NCBI RefSeq assembly: GCF_003347635.1
Contig: NZ_QDFY01000012.1
Location: 1 to 64,000, forward strand
DNA length: 64,000 bases
Origin: Sphingosinicella terrae
Lineage (GTDB): Bacteria > Pseudomonadota > Alphaproteobacteria > Sphingomonadales > Sphingomonadaceae
Direction: 5' to 3'
In this document: piece after piece, positions 52,500-61,278 of the stretch
Numbering within the stretch: the first letter of the stretch is position 1
Layout: each line of letters opens with the position of its first letter
Translations under genes and position numbers: made by a program
The notes under the pieces: generated by a model
Database searches by the model: none
What the model was told of the DNA's origin: nothing
Seen by the model: the letters and a program-made list of their open reading frames with translations, nothing else

Positions 52500-53510
52500 T
52501 CATGGCCACATCCCCGCTTTGGGGAGCCCGGCCGACTCGTCGATACCGAGCATGATATTCGCGCACTGGATCATCTGGCCGGCGGCTCCTTTCACGAGAT
52601 TGTCGAGCGCGGCGATGGCGAGGACCCGGCCGGTCCTTTCGTCATAGCGCGCGGTGAGATGGATGGCGTTCGACCCCTGCGTCCATTTCGTCGACGGCGG
52701 ACGCGCCGAGACATGGACGAAGGGTTCGTCGGCATAAGCCTGCTGGAGGCGGCGAAGTGGCTCGTCCGCATCCATCGGCCGACGCGCAGTGCCGTAACAG
52801 GTGGCCAGAATGCCCCGGTTCATCGGCGCGAGGTGCGGCGTGAACAGGACCTTGGCGCCGAGCGCCATCTCCATCTCCGCGGTGTGGCGATGGGTGAGGA
52901 GACCATAAGCGGTGAAATTCTCGTCCACCGTGTCGAAATGGGTTTCGTCCTTGAGGCCCTTGCCGGCGCCGGACACGCCCGAGGCGGCATCCACGACGAT
53001 GGAATCCGGGTCGATCAGCTCGAGCAGCGGGTTGAGCGCGAGGATCGCCGACGTCGGATAGCAGCCGGCCGCCGCGACCGTCCTTGCGCCCGCGATTCGC
53101 GCCCGGTTCAGCTCCGGGATGCCATAGACGAACCGTCGGAGGAGGTCGGGCCGCCGGTGCGGCTCCTTGTACCAGCGGTGATATTCGTCGGCGTCGTCGA
53201 GCCGGAAGTCGGCGCCGAGGTCGACCAGGGGAATGCCGCGCTCGACGATCTCCGGCGCGACATCCTGCGAATGGCCGTGCGGCAAAGCCGCGAAGACGAG
53301 GTCGATCCCATCCAGGATGCCGACCGAATATTTCTCGATCTCCAGTCCGGGAAAGGCGAGCGCCAGGTGCGGATGTACGGCCTCCAGCGCCAGCCCAGCC
53401 TGGCTGTCGCCGACCAGCCGCGCCGGACGAAGCTGAGGATGCTGGGCGCAGAGCCGGAGCAGCTCGGCACCGACGAAGCCCGAGGCTCCGAGGATCGCGA
53501 CATTCGTCAT
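52500..53510 (-). CDS. argC: N-acetyl-gamma-glutamyl-phosphate reductase
   Basis: NADPH-dependent reductase (336 aa), third step of arginine synthesis. N-terminal dinucleotide motif ILGASGFVGAELLRL, catalytic Cys150 in VAAAGCYPTSAIL, and HTAEMEMALG, FTPHLAPMNRGIL, PFVHV and KGAAGQMIQCANIMLG. First gene of the argC-J-B-F-R-G-ACT operon, with an operator-like palindrome 17 bp upstream of its ATG. Confidence 0.95.
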   Translation of the reverse strand: MTNVAILGASGFVGAELLRLCAQHPQLRPARLVGDSQAGLALEAVHPHLALAFPGLEIEKYSVGILDGIDLVFAALPHGHSQDVAPEIVERGIPLVDLGADFRLDDADEYHRWYKEPHRRPDLLRRFVYGIPELNRARIAGARTVAAAGCYPTSAILALNPLLELIDPDSIVVDAASGVSGAGKGLKDETHFDTVDENFTAYGLLTHRHTAEMEMALGAKVLFTPHLAPMNRGILATCYGTARRPMDADEPLRRLQQAYADEPFVHVSARPPSTKWTQGSNAIHLTARYDERTGRVLAIAALDNLVKGAAGQMIQCANIMLGIDESAGLPKAGMWP

Positions 53511-53526
53511 CGCGGTTATATGCAGA

Positions 53527-53548
53527 CTATCGCATACTTATGCAATAG
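53527..53548. promoter_or_regulatory. Candidate ARG box upstream of argC
   Basis: A 22-bp palindrome with one mismatched pair is centred at 53537/53538, with GCATA at 53532-53536 and TATGC at 53539-53543 and outer arms CTAT/ATAG. Size, AT content and position just before the first arginine gene fit an ArgR operator (consensus based on TGAAT/ATTCA half-sites elsewhere). A second TGCATA-like half lies at 53519-53524. Confidence 0.6.
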
Positions 53549-53782
53549 GCCTTTCTGACTTCGGCTTCAATTCCTGCCGCAACCGCCCGCAATCTCGTAG
53601 GTTGTGCCGTACCAGGCTTTCATCGCAGCCCGCGCACGGTTCGTCCTGCGAAGCGGCGGCGGAACGGCGTCTGTGGTTTCAGCTTCGGAACGATGCAAGG
53701 AAATTCCCGTTTCCCGATCGCTCTGCGGGCTGCCGCTCCTGGCAGCGGCCAGTCCCTCAGGCCCGCAGCAGGGAGGAAACTC

Positions 53783-54133
53783 ATGAAACGATCCGTCATC
53801 GCCATCTTCGCCGCCGCCACGCTGTCGCTTGGCGCGTGCACTACTGCCGATGGAAGCCGCGACACGCTGGCAAGCGCCGGAACCGGCGCGGGCGTCGGCG
53901 CCGCGGCCGGCGCGGGTCTCGGCGCCGTCGTGGGCGGCTTGTCGCCGATCGAAGGCGCGCTGATCGGTGCGGCAGTCGGCGGCATCGCCGGAGCGATCTG
54001 GGCCGATCAGGACAATGACGGCTATGCCGATGGCTACGTCCAGAACGGCGTCTATTATCCGGGCAGGCCGCCCGAAGGTCAGCGTTACCAGCAGCCCGCT
54101 CCGGCGCCCGTTGCTTCAGGCGAGCGCGGCTGA
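53783..54133 (+). CDS. Glycine-zipper lipoprotein
   Basis: 116-aa envelope lipoprotein. Signal and lipobox TLSLGAC (Cys about 17), then glycine-zipper helices (GAGVGAAAGAGLGAVVGGLSPIEGALIGAAVGGIAGAIWAD) and a hydrophilic tail DQDNDGYADGYVQNGVYYPGRPPEGQRY. This OsmB/YMGG-like layout is common in stress-related outer-membrane lipoproteins. ATG 53783 behind GGAGGAAAC. The 272 bp upstream hold no other convincing gene beyond the argC operator. Confidence 0.78.
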   Translation: MKRSVIAIFAAATLSLGACTTADGSRDTLASAGTGAGVGAAAGAGLGAVVGGLSPIEGALIGAAVGGIAGAIWADQDNDGYADGYVQNGVYYPGRPPEGQRYQQPAPAPVASGERG

Positions 54134-54149
54134 TCCTGCCACAGCGATT

Positions 54150-54185
54150 GGGGCGCACCAGCCGCGCGTGCGGTCGGTGCGCCCC
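54150..54185 (+). terminator. Hairpin terminator after the lipoprotein gene
   Basis: Perfect 10-bp arms GGGGCGCACC (54150-54159) and GGTGCGCCCC (54176-54185) with an inner CCGC/GCGG stem in the loop. No clear T-run, but placed directly after the stop codon and before the transpeptidase gene. Confidence 0.55.
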
Positions 54186-54223
54186 TGCTCCGACTGACCT
54201 GTTTTCCGGATGACCGCCGCCCG

Positions 54224-55792
54224 ATGATGTTTCGATTTCCGATGACCGGCGAGTGGCCGCGGAGGGCCATGGCCGGCACGATCGCGGCTGCCCTTCTCGC
54301 CTGCGCCGCTCCCGCGTCCGCCCAGTCGGCGCCGCAGGGCCAATATTCCACGATCCTGCGCCAGTCGGTGCCGGGCGATTCGGATCTCGCCGATTTCTAT
54401 CGCGGGCGCGGCTATCGGCCTTTGTGGATCCGGGGAGGCGATCTCGTCGGCGAGGCGCAACGCCTGGCCCGGGCGCTCGAAGGCGAGAATGGGTCGGCGG
54501 CGTCGGGCGGCGCCGGGCTGGCCGCCGCCGTCGCCCGCGCCGGAGGCGGAAGCCCGGCCGATCTGGTCGGTGCGGAACTGAGACTGACCCGGGCCGCCCT
54601 CGCGCTCGCGGCGGCGCCGACCTCCATCGACGTCGGCATGACTTATGTCGACGAGGCGCTCGAGCCTCGGCGATCGCGTCGAGCCTCGGGCGTGACCATC
54701 GAGTCAGCCGGCGACGTGCGCGAACTGATCGAGGATCTGGAGGAGATCAACCCCGTCGAGCGGCAGCTGCGCGAGGCCTTCGTCGCCTACCGGCTGCGCT
54801 GGGGAGGCCTGCCACAGACCCGAATCCCGGCCGGCGCGGCGCTGCGTTCGGGCGCGCGCGGCGCGCGCGTGCGAGCCCTTCGACAGCGGCTGGGGCTCGC
54901 CGAGCGCGGGACGTTCGATGGCGCCCTGGCCGCGGCCGTACGGGAGTATAAGAGGGCGCACGGGCTGGGCGACAGCGCCGTCGCCGATGCGGCCACATTC
55001 ACCTCGCTGAATCGCGGCGCGTCCCATTACGAGCGGCTGATCCGCGCCAACATAGCGCGCGCGGCGGCGCTACCGGAAGATCCCGGCCGCCAATTCATCC
55101 TCGTCGACGCCGCTGCCGCTCGATTGTGGATGTACGAGGACGGCCGTCCGGTCGATTCGATGCGCGTGATCGTCGGCAAGCCTACCGAGCAGACGCCGAT
55201 GATGGCCGCCTTGCTGCGCTACGCGGCGCTCAATCCCTATTGGAACGTCCCGCCGGATCTCGCGCGGGTCCGCGCCGCGAACGTCCTTCGCCACGGACCG
55301 GACTGGCTCGGTCGCAACGGCTTCGAAGCGCTGAGCGACTGGAGCGACGAGGCGCAAGTTGTCCATCCGAGCCGGATCGACTGGGAGGCGGTCGCCGCCG
55401 GCCGCCAGAATCTCCGGATCCGTCAGCTGCCCGGCCCGCGCAACATGATGGGAAGAATGAAGCTGATGATGCCCAACCGCCTCGGCATCTATCTGCACGA
55501 TACGCCCGACCGGCAGTTGTTCGATGCCGCCGATCGGCGCTTGAGCTCCGGCTGTGTCCGCGTGGAGGATATCGGGCGGCTCTCCCGCTGGCTGTTCGGC
55601 CGCGACCTTGCGCCCAGCACCGGCGAGCCGGAGGAGCGCATCAACCTGAGGCGCCGCGTCCCCGTCTTCATTTCCTATCTGACCGCGGCTCCCGATGATG
55701 CGGGGGGCATCGTCTTCCGCAACGATGTCTATGGCCGCGATTCCGCGCTGCTGGCGCAGCTCGGCGGTGCCACCCGGATGGCGGCGCAATAA
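54224..55792 (+). CDS. L,D-transpeptidase, YcbB/LdtD-like
   Basis: Periplasmic murein L,D-transpeptidase (522 aa). Signal peptide MAGTIAAALLACAAPASAQ; a scaffold region with FYRGRGYRPLWI; a peptidoglycan-binding motif (GARGARVRALRQRLGLAERGTFDGALAAAVREYKRAHGL, about 210-250); then the YkuD catalytic domain with IYLHDTPDRQLFD and SSGCVRVED, catalytic Cys444. It makes 3-3 cross-links between meso-DAP residues. Ends at a bidirectional terminator. Confidence 0.92.
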   Translation: MMFRFPMTGEWPRRAMAGTIAAALLACAAPASAQSAPQGQYSTILRQSVPGDSDLADFYRGRGYRPLWIRGGDLVGEAQRLARALEGENGSAASGGAGLAAAVARAGGGSPADLVGAELRLTRAALALAAAPTSIDVGMTYVDEALEPRRSRRASGVTIESAGDVRELIEDLEEINPVERQLREAFVAYRLRWGGLPQTRIPAGAALRSGARGARVRALRQRLGLAERGTFDGALAAAVREYKRAHGLGDSAVADAATFTSLNRGASHYERLIRANIARAAALPEDPGRQFILVDAAAARLWMYEDGRPVDSMRVIVGKPTEQTPMMAALLRYAALNPYWNVPPDLARVRAANVLRHGPDWLGRNGFEALSDWSDEAQVVHPSRIDWEAVAAGRQNLRIRQLPGPRNMMGRMKLMMPNRLGIYLHDTPDRQLFDAADRRLSSGCVRVEDIGRLSRWLFGRDLAPSTGEPEERINLRRRVPVFISYLTAAPDDAGGIVFRNDVYGRDSALLAQLGGATRMAAQ

Positions 55793-55795
55793 AAA

Positions 55796-55820
55796 AGCCC
55801 CGCCGCGATACGGCGAGGCT
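55796..55820. terminator. Bidirectional intrinsic terminator
   Basis: Stem AGCCCCGCCG/CGGCGAGGCT (one mismatch) with loop CGATA. Read on the minus strand it is followed by a T6 run (A6 at 55791-55796 on plus), ending the small gene at 55897; on the plus strand it ends the transpeptidase gene with CTTTC. Confidence 0.8.
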
Positions 55821-55896
55821 CTTTCGTCCGGCGCGCCGAAGGCCGCCGGCGGAAATGGTGCTCCGGTCGGCCAGCCGCCCGGAACACCCGATCCGG

Positions 55897-56139
55897 TTAG
55901 GGGCTGACCGGCTCTTCGTCGTCGTCGGTAAGCTCGATGATGCCCCAGATGGCAAGCGCGAGCACGACGGCGCCGATGATCAGGATCGTGCTGCCGCCGA
56001 AGAGTTCGTTGGCCTCGTCGGACTGGGCACCAGCGCGATCGACGACCGGCGCCGCCGGAGCGACGCTTTGTGCCGTGGCAGCGCTGCTGCCGACGACGAG
56101 TGAGATTGCGGCCAGGGCCGCGAGGGGTTTGAAGCGCAA
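55897..56139 (-). CDS. Small exported or membrane protein, unknown
   Basis: 80-aa protein with a signal peptide (LAALAAISLVVGSSAATAQ), a Pro/Ala linker, one transmembrane helix (STILIIGAVVLALAIWGIIEL) and an acidic tail TDDDEEPVSP. TTG start at 56139 behind GGAGG. Similar two-helix proteins are frequent in sphingomonads without assigned function. Confidence 0.7.
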   Translation of the reverse strand: MRFKPLAALAAISLVVGSSAATAQSVAPAAPVVDRAGAQSDEANELFGGSTILIIGAVVLALAIWGIIELTDDDEEPVSP

Positions 56140-56252
56140 TTGGACCTCCCTTTACTCTAGCGCAGTCTGCCGACGCTTACGCGGGACATTGCGCAATCGC
56201 AACATATTCCGTCGCACATTTCACTCCGCTCGAAGTCCAAATGGACGCTGCG

Positions 56253-58091
56253 TCAGCCAAGCCGTTCGCGAACCCAGTCCTCGACCACCGTCGCCAGGAC
56301 CTCGAGCGGCATGTCGCCGCCGAGAAGCACGATGTCGTGGAACGCTTTCAGATCGAAGCGGTCGCCAAGTCGCATCCGCGCGTCCTCGCGCAGTCGAATG
56401 ATTTCATTATGGCCGATCTTGTAGCTGCAGGCCTGGCCGGGCCACACGATGTAGCGCTCGACCTCGCTGGTCGCCGAAATCGGATCGAGCCCGACCTGCT
56501 CGGTGAAATAAGCGATCGCCCGCTCGCGGCTCCAGCCGCGCATGTGCAGCCCGGTGTCGAGGACGATCCGCGCCGCCCGGTAGAGAAAGCTCTGCAGCAT
56601 CCCGATCCGGCCCTGCGGGAAATCCGCATAGGTCCCGATCTCGTCGGCCAGCTGTTCGGCATAGAGGCCCCAGCCCTCGCCGAACGCGGGCACGCCGATA
56701 TTGCGATGAAGCAGGGGTATGCCGCCATTGCCGAGCACGGTGGCGCCCTGCCATAAATGGCCGGGCACGCTCTCATGATGGTTGAGCGTCGGCAGCGCCC
56801 ATCTCGGCCAAATTCGAGTGTCGACTAGGTTGATGTAGAAGGTGCCCGGGCGCGAGCCGTCGAGGCTGCCGCCTTGGGCATAGCCCCGCGGCGCCCCGGC
56901 TTCGATCGCCGGAGGCACGCGCCGGATCACCATCCCGCCGGTCGGGATCGTGTTGAAGAATTCGGGCATGCGCGCCCTGATCGCCTCCATGTGCCGATTG
57001 AGGTCGGCGATCAGTTGTTGCCGTCCCGGATCCGTGTTGGGGTAGAGCCAGCGCTCCTGGCGGCCCAGTTCGGTCAGCCGCGCGCCGACGCTGCCTTGCG
57101 TCAGGCCCTCGCGCCGGAGCAGCGGGTCGGCCTCGGCCTGGAGCTCGGCGACCTGGCGCAGTCCGATCTCGTGCGCCTCGTCCGGCGTAAGCCCGGTGCT
57201 GGTATGGTAGCGCAGGCACATCGCGTAGAATCGCTCACCGTCCGGAAGCCGCGATGCCGCCGGATCCGCGCCGGCGCCGCGCCGAAGCTCCGTGAGCAAG
57301 GCGATCTGGCGATCGAGCGCTCCGGCGAGGCGGCCGTCGACGATCGCCTCGGCCTGCCTGCTCCAATCCCCGGCGATGTTGTGCTCGGCGGTCCGCCGCG
57401 CCAGCGAGCGCACCAGGCCGGACTCGGCGCCGCGCTCGCCGCGGAGATTGCGCGTTTGGGTGAGCGCCTTGTCGAGAATGTAGGTCGGCGGGACGACGCC
57501 GCGGCCGGCATCGGCGCGCGCCCGCTCGACATCGAAATGCACGTTGCGGGCGAAATCCTCGAGCCGCGCGATATAGGCTTCGGCATCTTCGCGGGTCTCG
57601 ATGCCGTGCTGGCTGTCGAGAAAGTCGGGAACGCTCTGATAGGCGCCGGTCAGCTGCGACAGCACGTAGGGGACGGGATAGGAATAGCCGCCGATGCCGC
57701 CATAACCGAAGGTGGCGGCCTCGCTCATCCGTTCGCCCAGCCACAGGACGGTATCGAGCCATGCACGCTCGCGCCCCTGCAGCCGATTGCGGTCGATCTG
57801 TCGCAGGCTCGGGAGGTGATCGAGCACCGGCTGGTAGACGCCCATCTTGCCGGCCGGCGAAGCATCGCTCAGCCGGCGCTTCAGATAGGCACGCTCCCCC
57901 GTGTCGAGGCCGAGGCTCGTCGCCGTCTCCGGCGACGTGCGCAACATGCCTTCGAAGATGCTGTCGTAGAGCGACCGTGCCGCCGCCGTTTCGGATCGGG
58001 GCTCGAGACCCGCGCATCCGGGGATCGCCAGGGCGCCGGCGGTGGCGGCGGAGCCGAGCAGGAACTGGCGACGGTCTAAAGGCATCGTCAT
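56253..58091 (-). CDS. DUF885 family protein, Tat-exported
   Basis: 612-aa protein of the DUF885 (metallopeptidase-like, HExxH-type clan) group. Twin-arginine signal DRRQFLLGSAATAGALAIPGC with a lipobox-like Cys. Family motifs: PYVLSQLTGAYQSVPDFLD, LNHHESVPGHLWQ with HHESVPGH as the zinc-binding helix, GEGWGLYAEQLADEIG, and WPGQACSYKIGHNEIIRLRE. ATG 58091 selected to start at the Tat peptide. It lies upstream of, and on the same strand as, no other gene but is followed by a 61-bp gap from the secreted amidohydrolase at 58153, suggesting a peptide-degrading pair. Confidence 0.88.
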   Translation of the reverse strand: MTMPLDRRQFLLGSAATAGALAIPGCAGLEPRSETAAARSLYDSIFEGMLRTSPETATSLGLDTGERAYLKRRLSDASPAGKMGVYQPVLDHLPSLRQIDRNRLQGRERAWLDTVLWLGERMSEAATFGYGGIGGYSYPVPYVLSQLTGAYQSVPDFLDSQHGIETREDAEAYIARLEDFARNVHFDVERARADAGRGVVPPTYILDKALTQTRNLRGERGAESGLVRSLARRTAEHNIAGDWSRQAEAIVDGRLAGALDRQIALLTELRRGAGADPAASRLPDGERFYAMCLRYHTSTGLTPDEAHEIGLRQVAELQAEADPLLRREGLTQGSVGARLTELGRQERWLYPNTDPGRQQLIADLNRHMEAIRARMPEFFNTIPTGGMVIRRVPPAIEAGAPRGYAQGGSLDGSRPGTFYINLVDTRIWPRWALPTLNHHESVPGHLWQGATVLGNGGIPLLHRNIGVPAFGEGWGLYAEQLADEIGTYADFPQGRIGMLQSFLYRAARIVLDTGLHMRGWSRERAIAYFTEQVGLDPISATSEVERYIVWPGQACSYKIGHNEIIRLREDARMRLGDRFDLKAFHDIVLLGGDMPLEVLATVVEDWVRERLG

Positions 58092-58152
58092 GCGAGGAAG
58101 TCTCCCTGGCGGAAATATCATGGCGGTCCGTACCGGGGGCAGACCGGCGTCT

Positions 58153-59472
58153 TCAAGGCTCCATCCGATGAACCCGCCCGCGCGCCATGACGAAGCTCAT
58201 GTCCCGCAGGACGCCGACATCCGCCAGCGGATCTCCGCGAACGGCGACGATGTCCGCCGTCTTGCCCGCCTCGATCGTCCCGATCTCCGCCGCAAGGCCG
58301 AGCAGGTCGGCGGCGTTGACCGTGGCCGCGGCAATAGCCGACATCGGATCCATTCCATGCTGGACCATCAGCAGGAATTCGTCGGCATTGCGCCCGTGCA
58401 TCGAGACGCCGGCATCGGTGCCGAAGGCGATCCGAACCCCGGCCGGAACGGCGCGGCGCAGCGCCTGGCCGGTGATCCCGATCCGCCATTCGATCTTCGC
58501 GCGCACTTCGGGCGAATAGGCGCCGGGATTGTTGCGCAGCCGCTCGACATACCCATTCACTGTCGACAGCGTCGGCACGTAATAGGCGCGGCTCTGGCGC
58601 CAAAGCCGCAAGCTCTCGTCGTCGAGGAGGGTGCCGTGCTCGATCGAATCGGCGCCGACCCGCAGGGCGAGATTGATCCCGTCGGCACCGTGGGCGTGGA
58701 CGGCGACCTTGCGGCCGTAGAGATGGGCGGTCTCGACGATGGCCCGGGCCTCGTCCTCGAACATCTGGGCGCCGAGGCCGAGGCCGATCCGGCTGTTGAC
58801 GCCGCCGGTGGTGGCGATCTTGATCAGGTCGGCGCCGAGCGCGATCTGCCGGCGCACCGCCCGGCGGCAGTCGTCGGGACCGTCGCACGTGCTTCCCGAT
58901 TGGCGCAGTGCCTCGTGAAATTCCTCGCGCATTCCCAATGTCGGGTCCATGTGGCCGGTCGTCGCCGAGAGCGCGGTCCCGGAATCGAGAATCCTCGGGC
59001 CGATGGCCCAGCCGCGGGCGATCGCGTCGCGGAGCCCGATCGTGATCCCATTCTCGCTGCCGAGGTTGCGAACGGTGGTGAAGCCCGCATCGAGTGTCTT
59101 GCGCGCGTTCCAGCCGGCTTCGTAGGCGCGCAGCGAGATGCTGTCGGTGACGTCGGCGAGCTGACCCTCGACGCCGGCGCGGTCCGAGATCAGATGGACA
59201 TGGGAGTCGATGAGGCCGGGAAGCACGAAGCGATCGGAGAGATCGACCAGGCGGGCACCGGCCGGCGGCGGCGCCAGGCCATCCTGCACCGCTTCGATCC
59301 GGCCGCCCCGCACCAGGATGGTGGCGTTTCGCCGCGGCGGCCGTCCCGGTCGATCGAGCAAGGTGCCGGCGTGAATGACCGTCAGCGGTTCCGGCGGGTC
59401 TGCCGGAGCCTGCGCGGCCGACGGCGCGGCGGCGAGAGCGAGCAGAATGGACAGCAGGCGAGGCAGGCGCAT
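58153..59472 (-). CDS. Secreted amidohydrolase, Xaa-Pro dipeptidase-like
   Basis: Metal-dependent amidohydrolase (439 aa) with signal peptide (LLSILLALAAAPSAAQ). Metal ligands look complete: His91/His93 in DSHVHL, Lys in LIKIATTGGVN, His in KVAVHAHG and SIEHGT, Asp in IAFGTDAGVSMHG. ATG 59472 follows AAGGGGAA. It differs from the amidohydrolases at 5-12 kb, which belong to another subgroup. Immediately upstream of the DUF885 gene in transcription, so both may be co-transcribed; degradation of small peptides in the periplasm is a reasonable guess. Confidence 0.88.
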   Translation of the reverse strand: MRLPRLLSILLALAAAPSAAQAPADPPEPLTVIHAGTLLDRPGRPPRRNATILVRGGRIEAVQDGLAPPPAGARLVDLSDRFVLPGLIDSHVHLISDRAGVEGQLADVTDSISLRAYEAGWNARKTLDAGFTTVRNLGSENGITIGLRDAIARGWAIGPRILDSGTALSATTGHMDPTLGMREEFHEALRQSGSTCDGPDDCRRAVRRQIALGADLIKIATTGGVNSRIGLGLGAQMFEDEARAIVETAHLYGRKVAVHAHGADGINLALRVGADSIEHGTLLDDESLRLWRQSRAYYVPTLSTVNGYVERLRNNPGAYSPEVRAKIEWRIGITGQALRRAVPAGVRIAFGTDAGVSMHGRNADEFLLMVQHGMDPMSAIAAATVNAADLLGLAAEIGTIEAGKTADIVAVRGDPLADVGVLRDMSFVMARGRVHRMEP

Positions 59473-59542
59473 CGATATTCCCCTTGTTTCGCCGCGCCAC
59501 GATAGCCCATCGTCGCGGGCCGCCAATGGGGAATGGAAGGTT

Positions 59543-60067
59543 TCAGGCCGCGGAAGCCGCCGGCGGCATCGGCGCGGCCGAAGCTTGGGCCGTCTCGAGT
59601 TGGATCGTCATGAAGACGCTGTTCCGGTCGAGCCGATAATCCCCGAATGGGCCGCATTCGACGAAGCCGAAGCGCCGGTACAGGCGACGCGCCGGCCGGA
59701 AATAGTCCCAGGAGCCCGTCTCCAGGCTGAGGCGCGTGAGTCCGGCTTGCCGCGCCGCTGCGACGATGTGATCGAGAAGGGAGCTGCCGGTGCCGCGGCC
59801 GCGAGCCGAGTCCGCGACGTGCATCGACTTGACCTCGCCGTGAGTCGCGGAGAGCCGCTTGAGCGCAGCGAGGCCGACTACCTCCTCCCCGCGCCACGCC
59901 GCCCAGAAGGTCACGTCCGCTGCGCGCAGCCCGGACATGTCCAGCGCATGCGAGCTCCCAGGCTCGGTCTCGGCGCGAGCCCGCTCGACGTGGGTGAGGA
60001 GCAGGGCGACGACGCGCGGATCGTCGAGATCGCCAGGACGGATGCTCAGATCGGCGTGGACAGGCAT
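59543..60067 (-). CDS. GNAT family N-acetyltransferase
   Basis: 174-aa acetyltransferase. The acetyl-CoA loop is ADSARGRGTGSSLLDHIVAAA (R/Q-x-x-G-x-G/A type), preceded by EVVGLAALKRLSATHGEVKSMHV and followed by RLSLETGSWDYFRPARRLYRRFGFVECGPFG, the typical C-terminal GNAT wedge. Close to ElaA/PA4866-like small acetyltransferases. Substrate unknown; no operon partner. Confidence 0.87.
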   Translation of the reverse strand: MPVHADLSIRPGDLDDPRVVALLLTHVERARAETEPGSSHALDMSGLRAADVTFWAAWRGEEVVGLAALKRLSATHGEVKSMHVADSARGRGTGSSLLDHIVAAARQAGLTRLSLETGSWDYFRPARRLYRRFGFVECGPFGDYRLDRNSVFMTIQLETAQASAAPMPPAASAA

Positions 60068-60154
60068 GCCCGACCGGCTAGCACGAGGCCGGGCCGCGGT
60101 TGAGGTCGAGATTTCACCTCGTCGCCTTCGGGCGCGCGACGGCCCTTTGCGGTT

Positions 60155-61237
60155 TCAGGCCGAAGCCGCGGCCGCGGTCACGGGACTGGCCCGGCGTGCT
60201 TCCACCGCGGCGGCGAGCGCGTCGAGCAGCTCGATCGTTTCCTCCCAGCCGATGCAGCCGTCGGTGATGCTCTGGCCGTAGGTCAGCGGCCGTCCCGGCT
60301 CCAGCGTCTGGCTGCCGCCGACGAGATGGCTCTCGATCATCACGCCGAATATCCGCCTCTCGCCGTCGGCAAGCTGCGAGGCGATGTCGTCGACCACCTC
60401 GCGCTGATTCTCCGGCTGCTTGCGGCTGTTGCCGTGGCTGGCGTCGATCATCAGCCGGCAGGGCAGGCCGGCGGCCGCGGCGGCTCGGGCGGCGAACTCG
60501 ATGCTGGCGCGATCATGGTTCGGCTGCTGGCCGCCGCGCAGGATGACGTGGCAATCCTCGTTGCCGCTCGTGGCGACGATCGCCGAATGGCCCCCCTTGG
60601 TGACCGAGAGGAAGTGATGCGGCTGCGAGGCGGCCTTCACCGCGTCGAGCGCTATCCTGAGATTGCCGTCGGTGCCGTTCTTGAATCCGACCGGACAGGA
60701 CAGGCCGGAGGCGAGCTCGCGATGGACCTGCGACTCCGTGGTCCTGGCGCCGATCGCCCCCCAGGCGACGAGGTCGGCGAGATATTGGGGCGTGATCATG
60801 TCGAGATATTCGGTGCCGGCGGGCAGGCCGATCTCATTGATGTCGAGCAGGAGCTCGCGGGCGGTTCGCAGGCCCTGGTTGATCTTGAAGCTGCCGTCGA
60901 GGTCGGGGTCGTTGATGAGGCCCTTCCAGCCGACGGTGGTGCGCGGCTTCTCGAAATAGACGCGCATGACGATCTCGAGCCGGTCGGCCAGTCGGCGCCG
61001 CTGCTCGGTCAGCCGGGCGGCATAATCGCGGGCCGCCTGCGGATCGTGGATGGAGCAGGGACCGACGACGACGAGCAGCCGGTCGTCCTCGTCATGCAGG
61101 ATGCGGTGGATCGCGGCGCGGGCGTCGAACACGACGTCGCTCGCTCTGTCCCCGATCGGGAACTCCCGCAGCAGATGCGCGGGCGGCGTGAGCTCCTTGA
61201 TCTCCTTGATCCTGGTATCGTCGACCTGATGGGTCAT
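60155..61237 (-). CDS. aroG: 3-deoxy-7-phosphoheptulonate synthase (DAHP synthase), class I
   Basis: First enzyme of the shikimate pathway (360 aa), condensing PEP and erythrose 4-phosphate. Class I AroF/G/H motifs: VVVGPCSIHDPQAARDYA, VYFEKPRTTVGWKGLINDP, GARTTESQVHRELASGLSCPVGFKNGTDG, HVILRGGQQPNHD and DASHGNSRKQPENQ. Which aromatic amino acid feeds back cannot be read. Lies 41 bp downstream of tyrA on the same strand, giving a small aromatic operon. Confidence 0.94.
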   Translation of the reverse strand: MTHQVDDTRIKEIKELTPPAHLLREFPIGDRASDVVFDARAAIHRILHDEDDRLLVVVGPCSIHDPQAARDYAARLTEQRRRLADRLEIVMRVYFEKPRTTVGWKGLINDPDLDGSFKINQGLRTARELLLDINEIGLPAGTEYLDMITPQYLADLVAWGAIGARTTESQVHRELASGLSCPVGFKNGTDGNLRIALDAVKAASQPHHFLSVTKGGHSAIVATSGNEDCHVILRGGQQPNHDRASIEFAARAAAAAGLPCRLMIDASHGNSRKQPENQREVVDDIASQLADGERRIFGVMIESHLVGGSQTLEPGRPLTYGQSITDGCIGWEETIELLDALAAAVEARRASPVTAAAASA

Positions 61238-61278
61238 GCGGGGCCTTCCAGCTGCAGAATCTCTCGTCGGATGCGATC

